In this document: piece after piece, positions 53,771 to 62,646 of the stretch
Position numbering within the stretch: position 1 is the first letter of the stretch
How the letters are laid out: each line of letters opens with the position of its first letter
Assembly (NCBI GenBank): GCA_020248405.1
Contig: JADCHQ010000027.1
Location: 1 to 64,000, forward strand
DNA: 64,000 nt
Source of the DNA: Rhodocyclaceae bacterium
GTDB taxonomy: Bacteria; Pseudomonadota; Gammaproteobacteria; Burkholderiales; Ga0077523
Direction: 5' to 3'
Notes under the pieces: model-generated
Database searches by the model: none
The model's input: the letters and a program-made list of their open reading frames with translations, nothing else
What the model was told of the DNA's origin: nothing
Position numbers and translations under genes: made by a program

Positions 53771-54974
53771 GGTCCGTCTCGGGAAGGTGTCCGGGCCGCG
53801 TGGTGGCGGCCGCGCCGAGCGCGGCCGCCACCACGCGCTCGGCCGCCTGGGCCATGTTGTCGGCGGCGATGATCGGCAGGCCGGATTCGGCCAGGATCTT
53901 CTTGCCAAGGTCCTCGTTGGTGCCCTTCATGCGAACCACCAGCGGCACGGCGAGCTTGACTTCGCGAGCGGCGGTAACCACCCCGGTGGCGATGGTGTCG
54001 CATTTCATGATGCCGCCGAAGATGTTCACCAGGATCGCCTTGAGGCCCGGATTGCGCAGCATGATCTTGAAGGCTTCGGTGACCTTCTCGGCGGTGGCGC
54101 CGCCGCCCACGTCGAGGAAGTTGGCGGGGCTTCCGCCATAGAGCTTGATCGTGTCCATGGTGGCCATGGCAAGGCCGGCGCCATTGACCAGGCAACCGAT
54201 GTCACCGTCCAGGGAGATGTAGGAGAGATCAAACTTGGAGGCCTCGATCTCGGCCGGGTCCTCCTCGTCCAGATCGCGCATGGCCACGATGTCGGGGTGG
54301 CGAAACAGGGCGTTGGCGTCGAAGTTCATCTTCGCATCCAGGGCAACCACGCGGCCCTGGCCGGTGAGGATGAGGGGGTTGATCTCGGCCAGCGCCGCGT
54401 CGCTTTCCCAGCAGGCGCGGTACAACCCTTGCAGCACGGCGCGCGCCTCGGAGAGCGAGACCTCCGGGATGCCGATGCGGCGCGCCAGGTCGTCGGCGTC
54501 GGCATCCCGCAGACCCACGACTGGATCCACGATTGCCTTGTGAATTTTTTCCGGCGTGTGGGCGGCCACTTCCTCGATATCCATGCCGCCCTCCGCGCTG
54601 GCCATGAGCACATATCTCTGGCTCACCCGGTCCACCACCAGGCCAAGGTAGAGCTCCTTGCGGATATCCGCGCCCTCCTCGATGAGCAACCGGCGCACCG
54701 TCTGCCCTTCCGGCCCGGTCTGGTGGGTCTTGAGCTGCATTCCGAGGATCTTGCCGGCCAAGTCACGCACTTCGTCGATGGATCGCGCCACCTTCACGCC
54801 GCCGCCCTTGCCGCGGCCCCCGGCGTGGATCTGCGCCTTCACCACCCAGACGGGGCCGCCCAGCTGGCGCGCCGCGTCCACCGCTTCGTCCACACTGAAG
54901 CACGGCACGCTGCGCGGTGTCGCCACGCCGAAGCGGCGCAGGATTTCCTTGGCTTGGTATTCGTGGATTTTCAT
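53754..54974 (-). CDS. sucC: Succinyl-CoA synthetase beta subunit
   Basis: A 406-residue ATP-grasp subunit. It begins [20 protein letters not shown], with [16 protein letters not shown] near 46-61 in the nucleotide-binding fold and [19 protein letters not shown] near 300. Slightly longer than E. coli SucC (388) because of an extra Ala/Thr/Pro-rich C-terminal tail that overlaps sucD. The start ATG 54974 has a -10-like TATACT 40 bases upstream. Confidence 0.96.
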   Translation of the reverse strand: MKIHEYQAKEILRRFGVATPRSVPCFSVDEAVDAARQLGGPVWVVKAQIHAGGRGKGGGVKVARSIDEVRDLAGKILGMQLKTHQTGPEGQTVRRLLIEEGADIRKELYLGLVVDRVSQRYVLMASAEGGMDIEEVAAHTPEKIHKAIVDPVVGLRDADADDLARRIGIPEVSLSEARAVLQGLYRACWESDAALAEINPLILTGQGRVVALDAKMNFDANALFRHPDIVAMRDLDEEDPAEIEASKFDLSYISLDGDIGCLVNGAGLAMATMDTIKLYGGSPANFLDVGGGATAEKVTEAFKIMLRNPGLKAILVNIFGGIMKCDTIATGVVTAAREVKLAVPLVVRMKGTNEDLGKKILAESGLPIIAADNMAQAAERVVAAALGAAATTRPGHLPETDHGYPR

Positions 54975-55013
54975 GGACGCGATGGGCGCGGCATTAGGGC
55001 AAGAGAGCGCCTG

Positions 55014-55019
55014 AGTATA
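55014..55019 (-). promoter_or_regulatory. -10 box for sucCD
   Basis: TATACT on the minus strand, giving a leader of about 33 bases before sucC. No good -35 is visible at 17 bases, so an activator may be needed. Confidence 0.4.
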
Positions 55020-55091
55020 GCCCATGGCCCAACGCGGACGTGCCGCCCAACGGGGTCTGCGCGCACGCGGTGGAGGGCGTCCGGCGCTTCG

Positions 55092-57038
55092 TCAGGCGCC
55101 GATGACGCCACCATCGAGCCGGCGGATGGCGAGGGTGGCCGAGCGGGGCCGCCCGCCCCCGGGCCAGGCGCTGATGGAGCTGGGCGCGTCCGGGTTGCTG
55201 CGCTCGCCCGGAGTCTCGCCAGGGTGCTGGATGTTCACGAAGAGGGTACGCCGGTCGGTCGCCTGGATCACGCCGGCGATCTCGCAGCCGCGCGGGCCGG
55301 TGAGGAAACGGCGCACTTCGCCGCTGACGGTGTCGGCGCACAGCATGGCGTTGTTGCCGAGCGCAGCATAGTCGCCCTTGTAGAGCGACGTGGGCGAAAT
55401 GTCGGTCTCGATCCACAACCTGCCATCGGCATCCACCCACAGCCCGTCGGGGCTGCCGAAGGCGTCGCCGTTGACCGTGCCGCGCTTGGCGGCATCGGGG
55501 TGTGCAGGGTCGCCGCACAGGATAAACACGTCCCATTCGAAAGACTCGGCGGCAGCATCACCGCCCTCCTCGCGCCAGCGGATGATGTGGCCGAAGGCGT
55601 TGTCGGCGCGCGGATTGGCGGCATCCACGGGCGGGCTGGACGATCCCGCGGGCGTGCTGCCATCGGCGGCGTTCACCGTGGCGCCGCCGCGCTTGGTGTT
55701 GTTGGTGAGCGAGCAGTACACCTCGCCCGAGCGCGGGTGCACGGCCATCCATTCGGGCCGGTCCATCATGGTGGCCCCAACGCGGTCTGCGGCCTGACGG
55801 GCATGGATGAGCACCTCGGCCTGGCCCGGAAAACCGTGGTCTGCCGTGAGGCCGTTGTCGCCGTGGCGCAGCGCCAGCCATTGGCCGGTGCCACCCGCTC
55901 CGAAACGCGCCACATACAATGTGCCCTCGTCCAGCAAGTCGCGGTTGGCTGCGGCACCAGCAGGATCGAAGGGGCGGGCGCTCACGAACTTGTAGATGTA
56001 CTCGCCGCGGGCGTCGTCGCCCATGTAGACCACCACCCGGCCATCGCGCGCCAGCGCGTGGGCTGCGCCCTCGTGGCAGAAACGGCCCAGGGCGGTGCGC
56101 TTTACCGGCACCGAAGCCGGGTCGAAGGGATCGATCTCCACCACCCAACCGAAGCGGTTGGGTTCGTGGGGATGGCGCTGGGCATCGAAGCGCTCGTCGT
56201 GCTCGTGCCAGCGGTATCCATGGCCCTTGGCGGTGATGCCGTAGCGGCGCTGCGCCACCGGCACATCCCCACCGTGCGCGAAATAGGCGTAGAAGTTTTC
56301 CTCGCAAGTGAGGTAGGTACCCCAGGGGGTGAATCCGTTGGCACAGTTGTTGAACGTGCCCAGCACCCGTGTGCCGGCGGAATCAGCGGCGGTGCGCATC
56401 CACGGGTGTCCGGTGGCTGGGCCGGCAATGGACATGGGCGTGGATGCGGTGATGCGCCGGCCGTAGCGCGAAGGCCGCACCACCTCCCAGCCGCCATCGG
56501 CGCGCTGGCGCAGTTCCACAACGGACACCCCGTGGGCCGCCTGGCTCTTGCGCACCTTGTCGGGTGTCCAGGTGCGCATGCCGTCGGGGTGCAACAGCCC
56601 GTCGTCGGCGTATTCATGGTTCACCGCCAGCAGGCCCCGTTGACGCTCACCGGGCTGGGCAGGCATGGCAAAGAAATGCATCCCATCGTGGTGCATGCCG
56701 GCCTGCAGTTCCTGGTCTGCAGCGCTGTTGGAGGCATCTTGGGCAAAGGTCGGTCCATCGGAAACGGGATCACCCCAGGCGTAGATGACTTCTGCCACGT
56801 AGCCGCGCGGCACGTGCACCACATCGTCCGAGGCCACCGGCACGGGCTCGAAACCCAACAGCGGTGAAGACACTGCCGCCCGCGCCAGCCGCAAACCGGG
56901 CGCAGCACCCGTCAGGGCAGCGGCAGCGGCGACAATCCCGCCGCCGAGCAGGCGACGCCGCGACGGGCTGACCGCCATCACCTGCTGGAACGAAAGCCCG
57001 GTGGATGGATTGCAATTGGAATCGTAAGGGTCATGCAT
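55092..57038 (-). CDS. PhoX-family alkaline phosphatase-like protein, Tat-exported
   Basis: A 648-residue periplasmic protein of the PhoX (DUF839) family. A twin-arginine signal (SPSRRRLLGGGIVAAAAALT, about residues 24-43) indicates folded export through Tat, usual for PhoX with its Fe/Ca cofactor. The domain has LLAVNHEYADDGLL, FNNCANGFTPWGTYLTCEEN (Cys and Glu ligand region), the long central beta-propeller and the C-terminal FVNIQHPGE. Expected role: release of phosphate from organic esters. ATG 57038 (MHDPYDSN) is chosen for the correct signal position. It stands 117 bases before sucC, and no Pho box was found. Possible role in phosphate supply to the nearby polyphosphate genes is inference. 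Confidence 0.85.
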   Translation of the reverse strand: MHDPYDSNCNPSTGLSFQQVMAVSPSRRRLLGGGIVAAAAALTGAAPGLRLARAAVSSPLLGFEPVPVASDDVVHVPRGYVAEVIYAWGDPVSDGPTFAQDASNSAADQELQAGMHHDGMHFFAMPAQPGERQRGLLAVNHEYADDGLLHPDGMRTWTPDKVRKSQAAHGVSVVELRQRADGGWEVVRPSRYGRRITASTPMSIAGPATGHPWMRTAADSAGTRVLGTFNNCANGFTPWGTYLTCEENFYAYFAHGGDVPVAQRRYGITAKGHGYRWHEHDERFDAQRHPHEPNRFGWVVEIDPFDPASVPVKRTALGRFCHEGAAHALARDGRVVVYMGDDARGEYIYKFVSARPFDPAGAAANRDLLDEGTLYVARFGAGGTGQWLALRHGDNGLTADHGFPGQAEVLIHARQAADRVGATMMDRPEWMAVHPRSGEVYCSLTNNTKRGGATVNAADGSTPAGSSSPPVDAANPRADNAFGHIIRWREEGGDAAAESFEWDVFILCGDPAHPDAAKRGTVNGDAFGSPDGLWVDADGRLWIETDISPTSLYKGDYAALGNNAMLCADTVSGEVRRFLTGPRGCEIAGVIQATDRRTLFVNIQHPGETPGERSNPDAPSSISAWPGGGRPRSATLAIRRLDGGVIGA

Positions 57039-57236
57039 GCTTGGCTCCGCGAACAGGACCGGCCAGCAGTGCATAGCCGGGAAGTGGCTGAGGTCAGGCC
57101 CGCGCGGCACCCGCGACAGCGCCGGGCACTTTAGGCCGTCACCATGACAAGCTCGCGAGTGCCTGGACGTCGGCAACCCATCGGGGGTCAAAGGGCTTAG
57201 GCCAACCTGGACCCTGGCTCCCCGGGGAGCGCCACG

Positions 57237-57268
57237 AAAAGACACACCAGCCCTGCGCGCTTTGCTGG
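57237..57268 (-). terminator. Hairpin after tRNA-Thr
   Basis: On the minus strand CCAGC and GCTGG arms (57247-57268) are followed within six bases by TTTT (57237-57240), just downstream of the tRNA. A modest terminator. Confidence 0.45.
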
Positions 57269-57278
57269 ACCTGGACTG

Positions 57279-57354
57279 TGGTGCCGGCTACAGGAATCGA
57301 ACCCGTGACCTTCTGATTACAAATCAGCTGCTCTACCTGCTGAGCTAAGCCGGC
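57279..57354 (-). tRNA. tRNA-Thr(TGT)
   Basis: The 76-base gene, with CCA encoded, folds into a full cloverleaf: acceptor GCCGGCT/AGCCGGC, D stem GCTC/GAGC, anticodon TGT in the loop TTTGTAA, and T-loop GGTTCGATTCC. It is close to E. coli tRNA-Thr(UGU). It reads threonine codons ACA/ACG. No attachment site or integrase lies beside it. Confidence 0.95.
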
Positions 57355-57414
57355 CCGCGACGCTGAAGTTTAACCGTCCGAAGCAAGCGAGACCGAACCG
57401 AAACCTGCGATGCG

Positions 57415-57428
57415 CCCTGAGGACAGGG
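57415..57428 (-). terminator. Short hairpin at the end of sspB
   Basis: CCCTG and CAGGG arms with a four-base loop lie immediately after the sspB stop on the minus strand. No T run follows, so its role as a terminator is uncertain. Confidence 0.35.
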
Positions 57429-57836
57429 TTACTTGACCACCTGCAACTTCGGCCTGGCCGGAGGAGGCGGTGGCTTGTCGTCGGGCGGCAGCTCGGGCGG
57501 TGCGCTGTCCGCCACCGGAATGGGCGACGGTTGCTCGAACGCCAACCCCTGGCCGCTTTCCTTGGCGAAAATCCCGCTCACCGCCTCCACCGGTACGCTG
57601 ATCTCGCGTGACACGCCATTGAAGCGGGCCGAGAACTGGATCAGCTGGTTGCCCAGAGTCAGGTCGCGGGTGGCATCGCCGCTCACGTTGAGGACGATCT
57701 CACCGTTGCGAACGTACTCCATGGGCACGCGGGTGTCTTCGTTCACGCGCACTGCAAGGTAAGGGGTGAAGCCGTTGTCCACGCACCACTCGTAGATCGC
57801 TCTGATCAGGTAGGGAGTGGTGGAGGGGGGATTCAC
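57429..57836 (-). CDS. sspB: ClpXP protease specificity-enhancing factor
   Basis: A 135-residue adaptor that delivers ssrA-tagged proteins to ClpXP. The conserved fold starts PYLIRAIYEWCVDNGFTPYL, followed by VNVSGDATRDL-like strands (LNVSGDATRDLTLGNQ), then SARFNGVSREISVPVEAV. The tail is a flexible Pro/Asp-rich linker ending RPKLQVVK, the ClpX-binding tip. GTG 57836 overlaps the sspA stop as GTGA. Co-translated with sspA as in E. coli. Confidence 0.93.
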   Translation of the reverse strand: MNPPSTTPYLIRAIYEWCVDNGFTPYLAVRVNEDTRVPMEYVRNGEIVLNVSGDATRDLTLGNQLIQFSARFNGVSREISVPVEAVSGIFAKESGQGLAFEQPSPIPVADSAPPELPPDDKPPPPPARPKLQVVK

Positions 57837-58432
57837 TTGCGCATCACTTTCTCGGCCGGCGTGAGCGCTTCGATGAATGCCGGCCGGCTGAACAGCCGCT
57901 CGGCGTACTTGAGCAGCGGCGCCGCGGTCTTGGGCAACTGGACGCCGTAGTAGTCCAGACGCCACAGCAGCGGCGCGATGGCCACGTCCAACATGGAATA
58001 CTCGTCACCCAGCATGAACTTCTGTTTGGTGAACACCGGCGCGATCTGCGTGAGGCTGTCGCGCACGCTCTGGCGCGCCTTGTCAGCGGCCTTCTGGTTG
58101 CCCTTTTCCAGCGGCTCGATGTTCACGAACAATTCGTGCTCGAAGCGGAACAGAAACAGACGCGCGCGGGCACGGGTCACCGGATCCGCGGGCATGAGCT
58201 GCGGATGGGGAAACCTGTCGTCGATGTACTCGTTGATGATGTTGGATTCGTACAGGATGAGGTCGCGCTCCACCAGAACGGGAGTGCGGTTGTACGGATT
58301 CATCACCGCGAGGTCTTCGGGCTTGTTGAACAGATCCACATCCACGATCTGAAAGTCCATGCCCTTTTCGTAGAGCACGATGCGGCAACGCTGGCTGAAG
58401 GGGCAGGTGGTACCTGAATAGAGGGTCATCAT
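57833..58432 (-). CDS. sspA: Stringent starvation protein A
   Basis: A 199-residue GST-fold protein that binds RNA polymerase. It opens MMTLYSGTTCPFSQRCRIVL (the thioredoxin-like domain), then NPYNRTPVLVERDLILYES with cis-Pro and the PHP-containing pocket region FPHPQLMP, and a helical C-terminal domain. In E. coli it affects acid tolerance and stationary-phase transcription. It lies 41 bases after petC and is coupled to sspB, a common betaproteobacterial order. Confidence 0.93.
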   Translation of the reverse strand: MMTLYSGTTCPFSQRCRIVLYEKGMDFQIVDVDLFNKPEDLAVMNPYNRTPVLVERDLILYESNIINEYIDDRFPHPQLMPADPVTRARARLFLFRFEHELFVNIEPLEKGNQKAADKARQSVRDSLTQIAPVFTKQKFMLGDEYSMLDVAIAPLLWRLDYYGVQLPKTAAPLLKYAERLFSRPAFIEALTPAEKVMRK

Positions 58433-58473
58433 GGTTGGGGCTCGGGAATGGGGAATCGGTGAGGTCCGCTTCC

Positions 58474-59211
58474 TCAGTGGATGTCCTTCCAGAACTCCTT
58501 CTTGAGCGGATAGGCGACGACGAACAACACGCCGAGGAACAGCAGTACGAGCATCCCCAATTGCACCCGATGGGTACGGGCGGGTTCGCCCAAGTAAACA
58601 AGGAAATTCACCAGGTCCGCCACCGCGGCGTCGTACTGCTTGGGAGGCATGGCGCCAGCAGAAACCAGCTTGAGCGATGGCGCCGCATGGGAGGCGCCAT
58701 GGCCGTCGCCCGAACCTTCGCGTGCCTCAAGCTCCTGGGTCCCCTGCAGCTCCCACAGCACATGGGGCATGCCCACGTTGGGGAAGGCTAGGTTGTTCCA
58801 CCCGGTGGCCCTGGAATCGTCGCGGTAGTAGGTGCGCAGATAAGTGTAGAGCCAGTCGGCGCCGCGCGAGCGGGCCACCACGGACAAATCCGGCGGCTGG
58901 GCGCCGAACCACTTGGCCGCGGCCTTTGCGTCCATGGACGACAGCATGGGTTCACCCACCTTGTCGGCGTTGAACATCAGGTTGTCCTTGATCTGCTGCT
59001 CGGTAATGCCAAGGTCGGTGAGCCGGTTGTAGCGCATGTACTGCGCGCCGTGGCAACCCATGCAGTAGTTCACGAACAGCTTGGCGCCGCGTTGCAACGA
59101 GGCCGTGTCGTGATTATCGATGGGCGCACGGTCGAGAGCCACATGGCCACCGGCGGCGAAGGCCACGACCGGAAAGGCGGCGGCGAGGACGAGGGTTTTG
59201 AGGATTCGCAT
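58474..59211 (-). CDS. petC: Cytochrome c1 of the bc1 complex
   Basis: A 245-residue membrane-anchored c-type cytochrome. After a signal peptide (VLAAAFPVVAFAAGG) the heme-binding CMGCH is near residue 50, the axial Met is probably in AGAMPPKQYD near 190, and one C-terminal membrane helix (LGMLVLLFLGVLFVVAYPLK) anchors it. It takes electrons from the Rieske protein and passes them to soluble cytochrome c. ATG 59211 is used; a GTG at 59220 overlapping the petB stop (GTGA) would add three residues. Confidence 0.93.
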   Translation of the reverse strand: MRILKTLVLAAAFPVVAFAAGGHVALDRAPIDNHDTASLQRGAKLFVNYCMGCHGAQYMRYNRLTDLGITEQQIKDNLMFNADKVGEPMLSSMDAKAAAKWFGAQPPDLSVVARSRGADWLYTYLRTYYRDDSRATGWNNLAFPNVGMPHVLWELQGTQELEAREGSGDGHGASHAAPSLKLVSAGAMPPKQYDAAVADLVNFLVYLGEPARTHRVQLGMLVLLFLGVLFVVAYPLKKEFWKDIH

Positions 59212-59216
59212 GGCGC

Positions 59217-60491
59217 TCACCAAGTCACCCGTTGCGGTTCGGGCTTTTCCGTGTCGTTGGCAGTGAACCAGGGCATGAGCACGAAGAAGGCGAAATATGC
59301 CAGGGTGAAGACACGCGCCAACAGCGTGGCCACTTCCAGCGAAGTACCCGGCACCTTGCCGAGGAAGTCGGTGGGCTCGACCCCCAGCCATCCGAGGATG
59401 ACGAAGCTGACGATGAATCCCGCCAGGGCCGCCTTATATCTCGGGCCGCGATAGCGGATGGACTTGACCTTGCCGCGATCCAGCCAGGGAAGGGCGAAGA
59501 AGATCAGCACCGCAGCCCCCATCACCACTACGCCCGGGAACTGCGACCCGAACATGGCGGGCACCGCGCGCAACATGGCGTAGTAGGGCGTGAAGTACCA
59601 CACGGGCGCGATGTGCGCCGGGGTCTTCAGAGGGTCGGCCGGAATGAAGTTGTTGTACTCAAGGAAATAGCCGCCCAGCTCAGGCATGAAGAACACGATG
59701 ATGGAAAACACCATCAGGAAGACCACCACTCCCACGATGTCCTTCACCGTGTAGTAGGGGTGGAAGGGAATGCCATCGAGCGGGATGCCCGTCTTTGGAT
59801 CCTTGTTCTTCTTGATGTCCACGCCATCGGGATTGTTGGACCCCACCTCGTGCAGCGCGATGATATGCGCCGCAACGAGACCCACCAGCACCAGGGGAAT
59901 GGCGATCACGTGAAAGGCGAAGAACCGGTTCAGGGTGGCATCCGAAACCACGTAGTCGCCGCGGATCCAGATGGACAGGTCTTCGCCAATGAAGGGCACA
60001 GCGCTGAAGAGGTTGACGATCACCTGCGCGCCCCAGTAGGACATTTGGCCCCAGGGCAACAGGTAGCCGAAGAAGGCCTCCGCCATAAGGCAGAGGTAGA
60101 TCAGCACACCGAAAATCCAGACCAGCTCGCGGGGCTTGCGGTACGAGCCGTACAGCAGGCCGCGCAGCATGTGCAAATACACCACCACGAAAAACATGGA
60201 AGCACCCGTGGAGTGAATATAGCGCACCAGCCAGCCCCAGGGCACATCGCGCATGATGTACTCCACCGAGCCAAAGGCCTGGGAGGCATCGGGTTTGTAG
60301 TGCATGGTGAGGAAGATCCCCGACAGGATCTGGATCACCAGCACCAGCAACGCGAGGGAGCCGAAGTAGTACCAGAAGTTGAAATTCTTCGGCGCGTAGT
60401 ATTCGGACAGGTGCTCCTTCCAGAGCGACGTGAGCGGAAATCGCTCGTCGATCCACTGAACCAGTGCGCCGGTCTTGGTGTTGCTGCTCAT
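59217..60491 (-). CDS. petB: Cytochrome b of the bc1 complex
   Basis: A 424-residue inner-membrane protein with eight hydrophobic helices. Heme-ligating histidine pairs sit in helices 2 and 4 (RYIHSTGASMFFVVVYLHM and FFAFHVIAIPLVLVGLVAAH), with GYLLPWGQMSYWG for the Qo site and PEL-like FMPELGGYFLEY. It oxidises ubiquinol at the outer site and reduces quinone at the inner site. It starts five bases after petA and overlaps the alternative petC start. Confidence 0.96.
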   Translation of the reverse strand: MSSNTKTGALVQWIDERFPLTSLWKEHLSEYYAPKNFNFWYYFGSLALLVLVIQILSGIFLTMHYKPDASQAFGSVEYIMRDVPWGWLVRYIHSTGASMFFVVVYLHMLRGLLYGSYRKPRELVWIFGVLIYLCLMAEAFFGYLLPWGQMSYWGAQVIVNLFSAVPFIGEDLSIWIRGDYVVSDATLNRFFAFHVIAIPLVLVGLVAAHIIALHEVGSNNPDGVDIKKNKDPKTGIPLDGIPFHPYYTVKDIVGVVVFLMVFSIIVFFMPELGGYFLEYNNFIPADPLKTPAHIAPVWYFTPYYAMLRAVPAMFGSQFPGVVVMGAAVLIFFALPWLDRGKVKSIRYRGPRYKAALAGFIVSFVILGWLGVEPTDFLGKVPGTSLEVATLLARVFTLAYFAFFVLMPWFTANDTEKPEPQRVTW

Positions 60492-60495
60492 GGAC

Positions 60496-61110
60496 TCAGG
60501 CTCCCTTGCTGTCTTCGCCCACCAGAATCCTGGTGTCGGTGAGGTAACGGTACGGAGGCACCTTGAGGTTGTTGGGCGCCGGCATGCCCTTGAGCACGCG
60601 GCCAGACACATCGAACTTTGACCCGTGGCAGGGGCAGTAGAAACCACCCAGCCAGTCGGCTCCCAGGCCACTGTCGGGGCCCGCCTTGAGTTTTTCCGAC
60701 GGCGAACAGCCAAGGTGGGAACAAATGCCCACCAGCACCAGGTAATCGGGCTTGATAGCGCGGGTATTCTTGTCCACGTAGGCCGGCTGCAACGGCTGGC
60801 TCGAATCGGGATCGGCGAGCCTGTCGGCCCACTTCGGGATGGCCTCGATCATCTCCTGGGTGCGATGAACGATCCACACCGGCTGGCCACGCCATTCGAC
60901 GGTGACCATCATGCCGGGCTCGAGCCGCGAAACGTCGACCTCCACAGGGGCACCAGCGGCGCGCGCACGGGCGCTGGGCAACATGCTGCTCACGAACGGC
61001 ACCGCCACCGATATCGCACCCACCGCGCCCACGGCGCCGGTGGCCCACAGCAGGTACCGGCGTGAGCTACTTGCCGGCTTCGCTTGCCCTTCCTTACTTG
61101 AATCGCCCAT
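60496..61110 (-). CDS. petA: Rieske iron-sulfur subunit of the bc1 complex
   Basis: A 204-residue protein with a Tat-like N-terminal anchor (SSSRRYLLWATGAVGAVGAI) and the 2Fe-2S cluster-binding CSHLGCSP near 129 and CPCHGSKFDVSGRV near 152, each supplying a Cys and a His plus the disulfide Cys. It carries electrons from ubiquinol to cytochrome c1. First gene of petABC, with a good promoter upstream. ATG 61110 starts MGDSSKEGQAK. Confidence 0.95.
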   Translation of the reverse strand: MGDSSKEGQAKPASSSRRYLLWATGAVGAVGAISVAVPFVSSMLPSARARAAGAPVEVDVSRLEPGMMVTVEWRGQPVWIVHRTQEMIEAIPKWADRLADPDSSQPLQPAYVDKNTRAIKPDYLVLVGICSHLGCSPSEKLKAGPDSGLGADWLGGFYCPCHGSKFDVSGRVLKGMPAPNNLKVPPYRYLTDTRILVGEDSKGA

Positions 61111-61141
61111 GGTAGTCCTCGAACCGCGACGAAAAATGACA

Positions 61142-61170
61142 AGTATAGCGCCGTCGACTGGCAATGTCTC
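61142..61170 (-). promoter_or_regulatory. Sigma-70-type promoter of petABC
   Basis: On the minus strand: -35 GAGACA (61165-61170), 17-base spacer, -10 TATACT (61142-61147), about 32 bases before the petA start. It may also serve sspA-sspB. Confidence 0.55.
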
Positions 61171-61258
61171 GCTACAGCACGCTAACCAATTGATGCTTAG
61201 ACAAATTTTTCTGTTCGTCTCGGCGCCTGCGTCCGATGATGCCGCAGGGCGCAGCCGC

Positions 61259-61264
61259 TACAAT
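61259..61264 (+). promoter_or_regulatory. -10 box of the OsmC-family gene
   Basis: TACAAT on the plus strand, 23 bases before the ATG at 61288; CAGGAG (61278-61283) is the ribosome-binding site. The -35 is weak. Confidence 0.4.
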
Positions 61265-61287
61265 CAGCCTTCCCGACAGGAGCACCC

Positions 61288-61719
61288 ATGAAAGTCCGCA
61301 TCCAGTGGCTTGATGCCGTGGCGTTTCGCGCCACCACCGAGAGCGGCCACACCCTTACCATGGACGGCGCGCCGGAAAGCGGAGGCTGCAACCTCGGCCC
61401 TCGACCCATGGAAACCGTGTTGGCCGGAACGGGCGGTTGCACGGCTTACGACGTGGTGGCGATCCTGCGCAAGGCCCGTCAGGAGGTTAGCGAGGTGCTG
61501 GTGGATGTGGACGCCGAGCGCGCTTCGACAGACCCGAAGGTGTTTACGCGCATTCACTTCCATTTCACCGTCAAGGGCCGCGGCGTGAAGCCCGAGGCGG
61601 TGGAACGTGCGATCGCGCTGTCGGCGGAAAAGTATTGTTCCGCCTCCATCATGCTGGGAAAAACCGCCCAATTAAGCCACGACTTCGAAATCGTGGAGGC
61701 TTCGCCTGGCGGAGTCTGA
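61288..61719 (+). CDS. OsmC/Ohr-family protein
   Basis: A 143-residue cytoplasmic protein of the OsmC family. The two redox-type cysteines are in GTGGCTAYDVVAIL near 51 and KYCSASIMLGKTAQ near 114, the positions used by OsmC/Ohr thiol peroxidases. The layout without extra domains fits the YhfA-like branch, whose activity is less clear than that of OsmC or Ohr. Defence against organic peroxides is likely. It is divergent from petA and ends four bases from the convergent coq7. Confidence 0.88.
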   Translation: MKVRIQWLDAVAFRATTESGHTLTMDGAPESGGCNLGPRPMETVLAGTGGCTAYDVVAILRKARQEVSEVLVDVDAERASTDPKVFTRIHFHFTVKGRGVKPEAVERAIALSAEKYCSASIMLGKTAQLSHDFEIVEASPGGV

Positions 61720-61722
61720 GCG

Positions 61723-62382
61723 TCAGAGCCTGAAGGTGGCGCCAGTCATCACCCTGGCCATGAGACGCATTGCCAAGCGCGCTGGCGCAGGCAAAGGCGC
61801 ACCACCCTGCACAATCGCATTGCGGGCATGGGAAGACTCCTCCTCACGCATGCGCTTGAGCACGGCCCGGCTACGCGCATCGGCGGCGGGCAATCGCTCC
61901 AGATGGTTGCTCAGATGCCGTTCCACGCCCCGCTCGGTTTCGGCCAGAAAGCCCATGTTCCAGCGGTCACCGGCTACGCCAGACAATGCGCCCAGTGCAA
62001 AGGAACCTGCGTAGAACAGTGGATCCAGAACGCTTGAACTGCCCCCAAGCGCCTCGATCCGGGCGCGAGTCCAGGCAAGGTGGTCAAGCTCTTCGTCGGC
62101 AGCCTCGCTCAACATGGCACGCGTTCGCGGGTCCCGGGCCGTAAGCAGTTGGCCCTGGTATAGGGCTTGGGCACACACCTCGCCACAGTGATTGACGCGC
62201 ATCAGCGCCGCGCCAAGATGGCGCTCCGCCTCTGTCAGTTCAGCCTCGGGCAGTCCGGCACCCGGATCGGGACGGCGCGCCGGCACAGCGGAAAAGAGCG
62301 TGCGCAAGCCGCGATCGAGGCCTCCGATGACCCGGTCGAAGCCCTCCAGCGGGCCGCCAGTATGGGCTTTGCCGATGCTCAC
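61723..62382 (-). CDS. coq7: Demethoxyubiquinone hydroxylase Coq7
   Basis: A 219-residue di-iron enzyme of ubiquinone synthesis that hydroxylates demethoxyubiquinol. Iron ligands are visible in LMRVNHCGEVCAQALYQGQ, ADEELDHLAWTRAR, ETERGVERHLSNHL and MREEESSHARNA. It is found in bacteria that use Coq7 in place of UbiF. ATG 62382 overlaps the tusA stop (ATGA), so it is co-translated with tusA and probably co-transcribed with the kinase upstream. Confidence 0.93.
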   Translation of the reverse strand: MSIGKAHTGGPLEGFDRVIGGLDRGLRTLFSAVPARRPDPGAGLPEAELTEAERHLGAALMRVNHCGEVCAQALYQGQLLTARDPRTRAMLSEAADEELDHLAWTRARIEALGGSSSVLDPLFYAGSFALGALSGVAGDRWNMGFLAETERGVERHLSNHLERLPAADARSRAVLKRMREEESSHARNAIVQGGAPLPAPARLAMRLMARVMTGATFRL

Positions 62383-62618
62383 TTCTTGCGCAACAGAAAA
62401 TGAAATTCCTCGCCCTCGGCGCTGCTGGCGAGCAAGGCATTCCCCGTCTGCCGGGAGAAGGCCTGGAAGTCGCGCACCGAACCAGGGTCGGTGGCCAGTA
62501 TCCGCAGCACTTGCCCCGAAGTCATGGCATTGAGAGCCTTCTTTGTACGCAGTATGGGCAGCGGGCAGTTTAGTCCACGGGCATCCACTTCCACGTCGTG
62601 GGCAATGGCATCGGTCAT
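62379..62618 (-). CDS. tusA: Sulfurtransferase TusA-family protein
   Basis: A 79-residue protein with the TusA signature: DARGLNCPLPILRTKKAL near residues 12-29, containing the catalytic cysteine in CPxP, and the C-terminal ASSAEGEEFHFLLRKK. It carries sulfur as a persulfide for tRNA thiolation, molybdenum cofactor or sulfur oxidation. It lies 28 bases after the kinase and overlaps coq7 by four bases. Which acceptor it serves cannot be told here. Confidence 0.9.
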   Translation of the reverse strand: MTDAIAHDVEVDARGLNCPLPILRTKKALNAMTSGQVLRILATDPGSVRDFQAFSRQTGNALLASSAEGEEFHFLLRKK

Positions 62619-62646
62619 GTTATGCGCTCGGGTTCTGCGGCCTCCC

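Noticed and set aside
57279..57354. tRNA-Thr as an integration site for a mobile element
   Set aside because: No integrase, direct repeat of the tRNA end or change in gene type is seen on either side.
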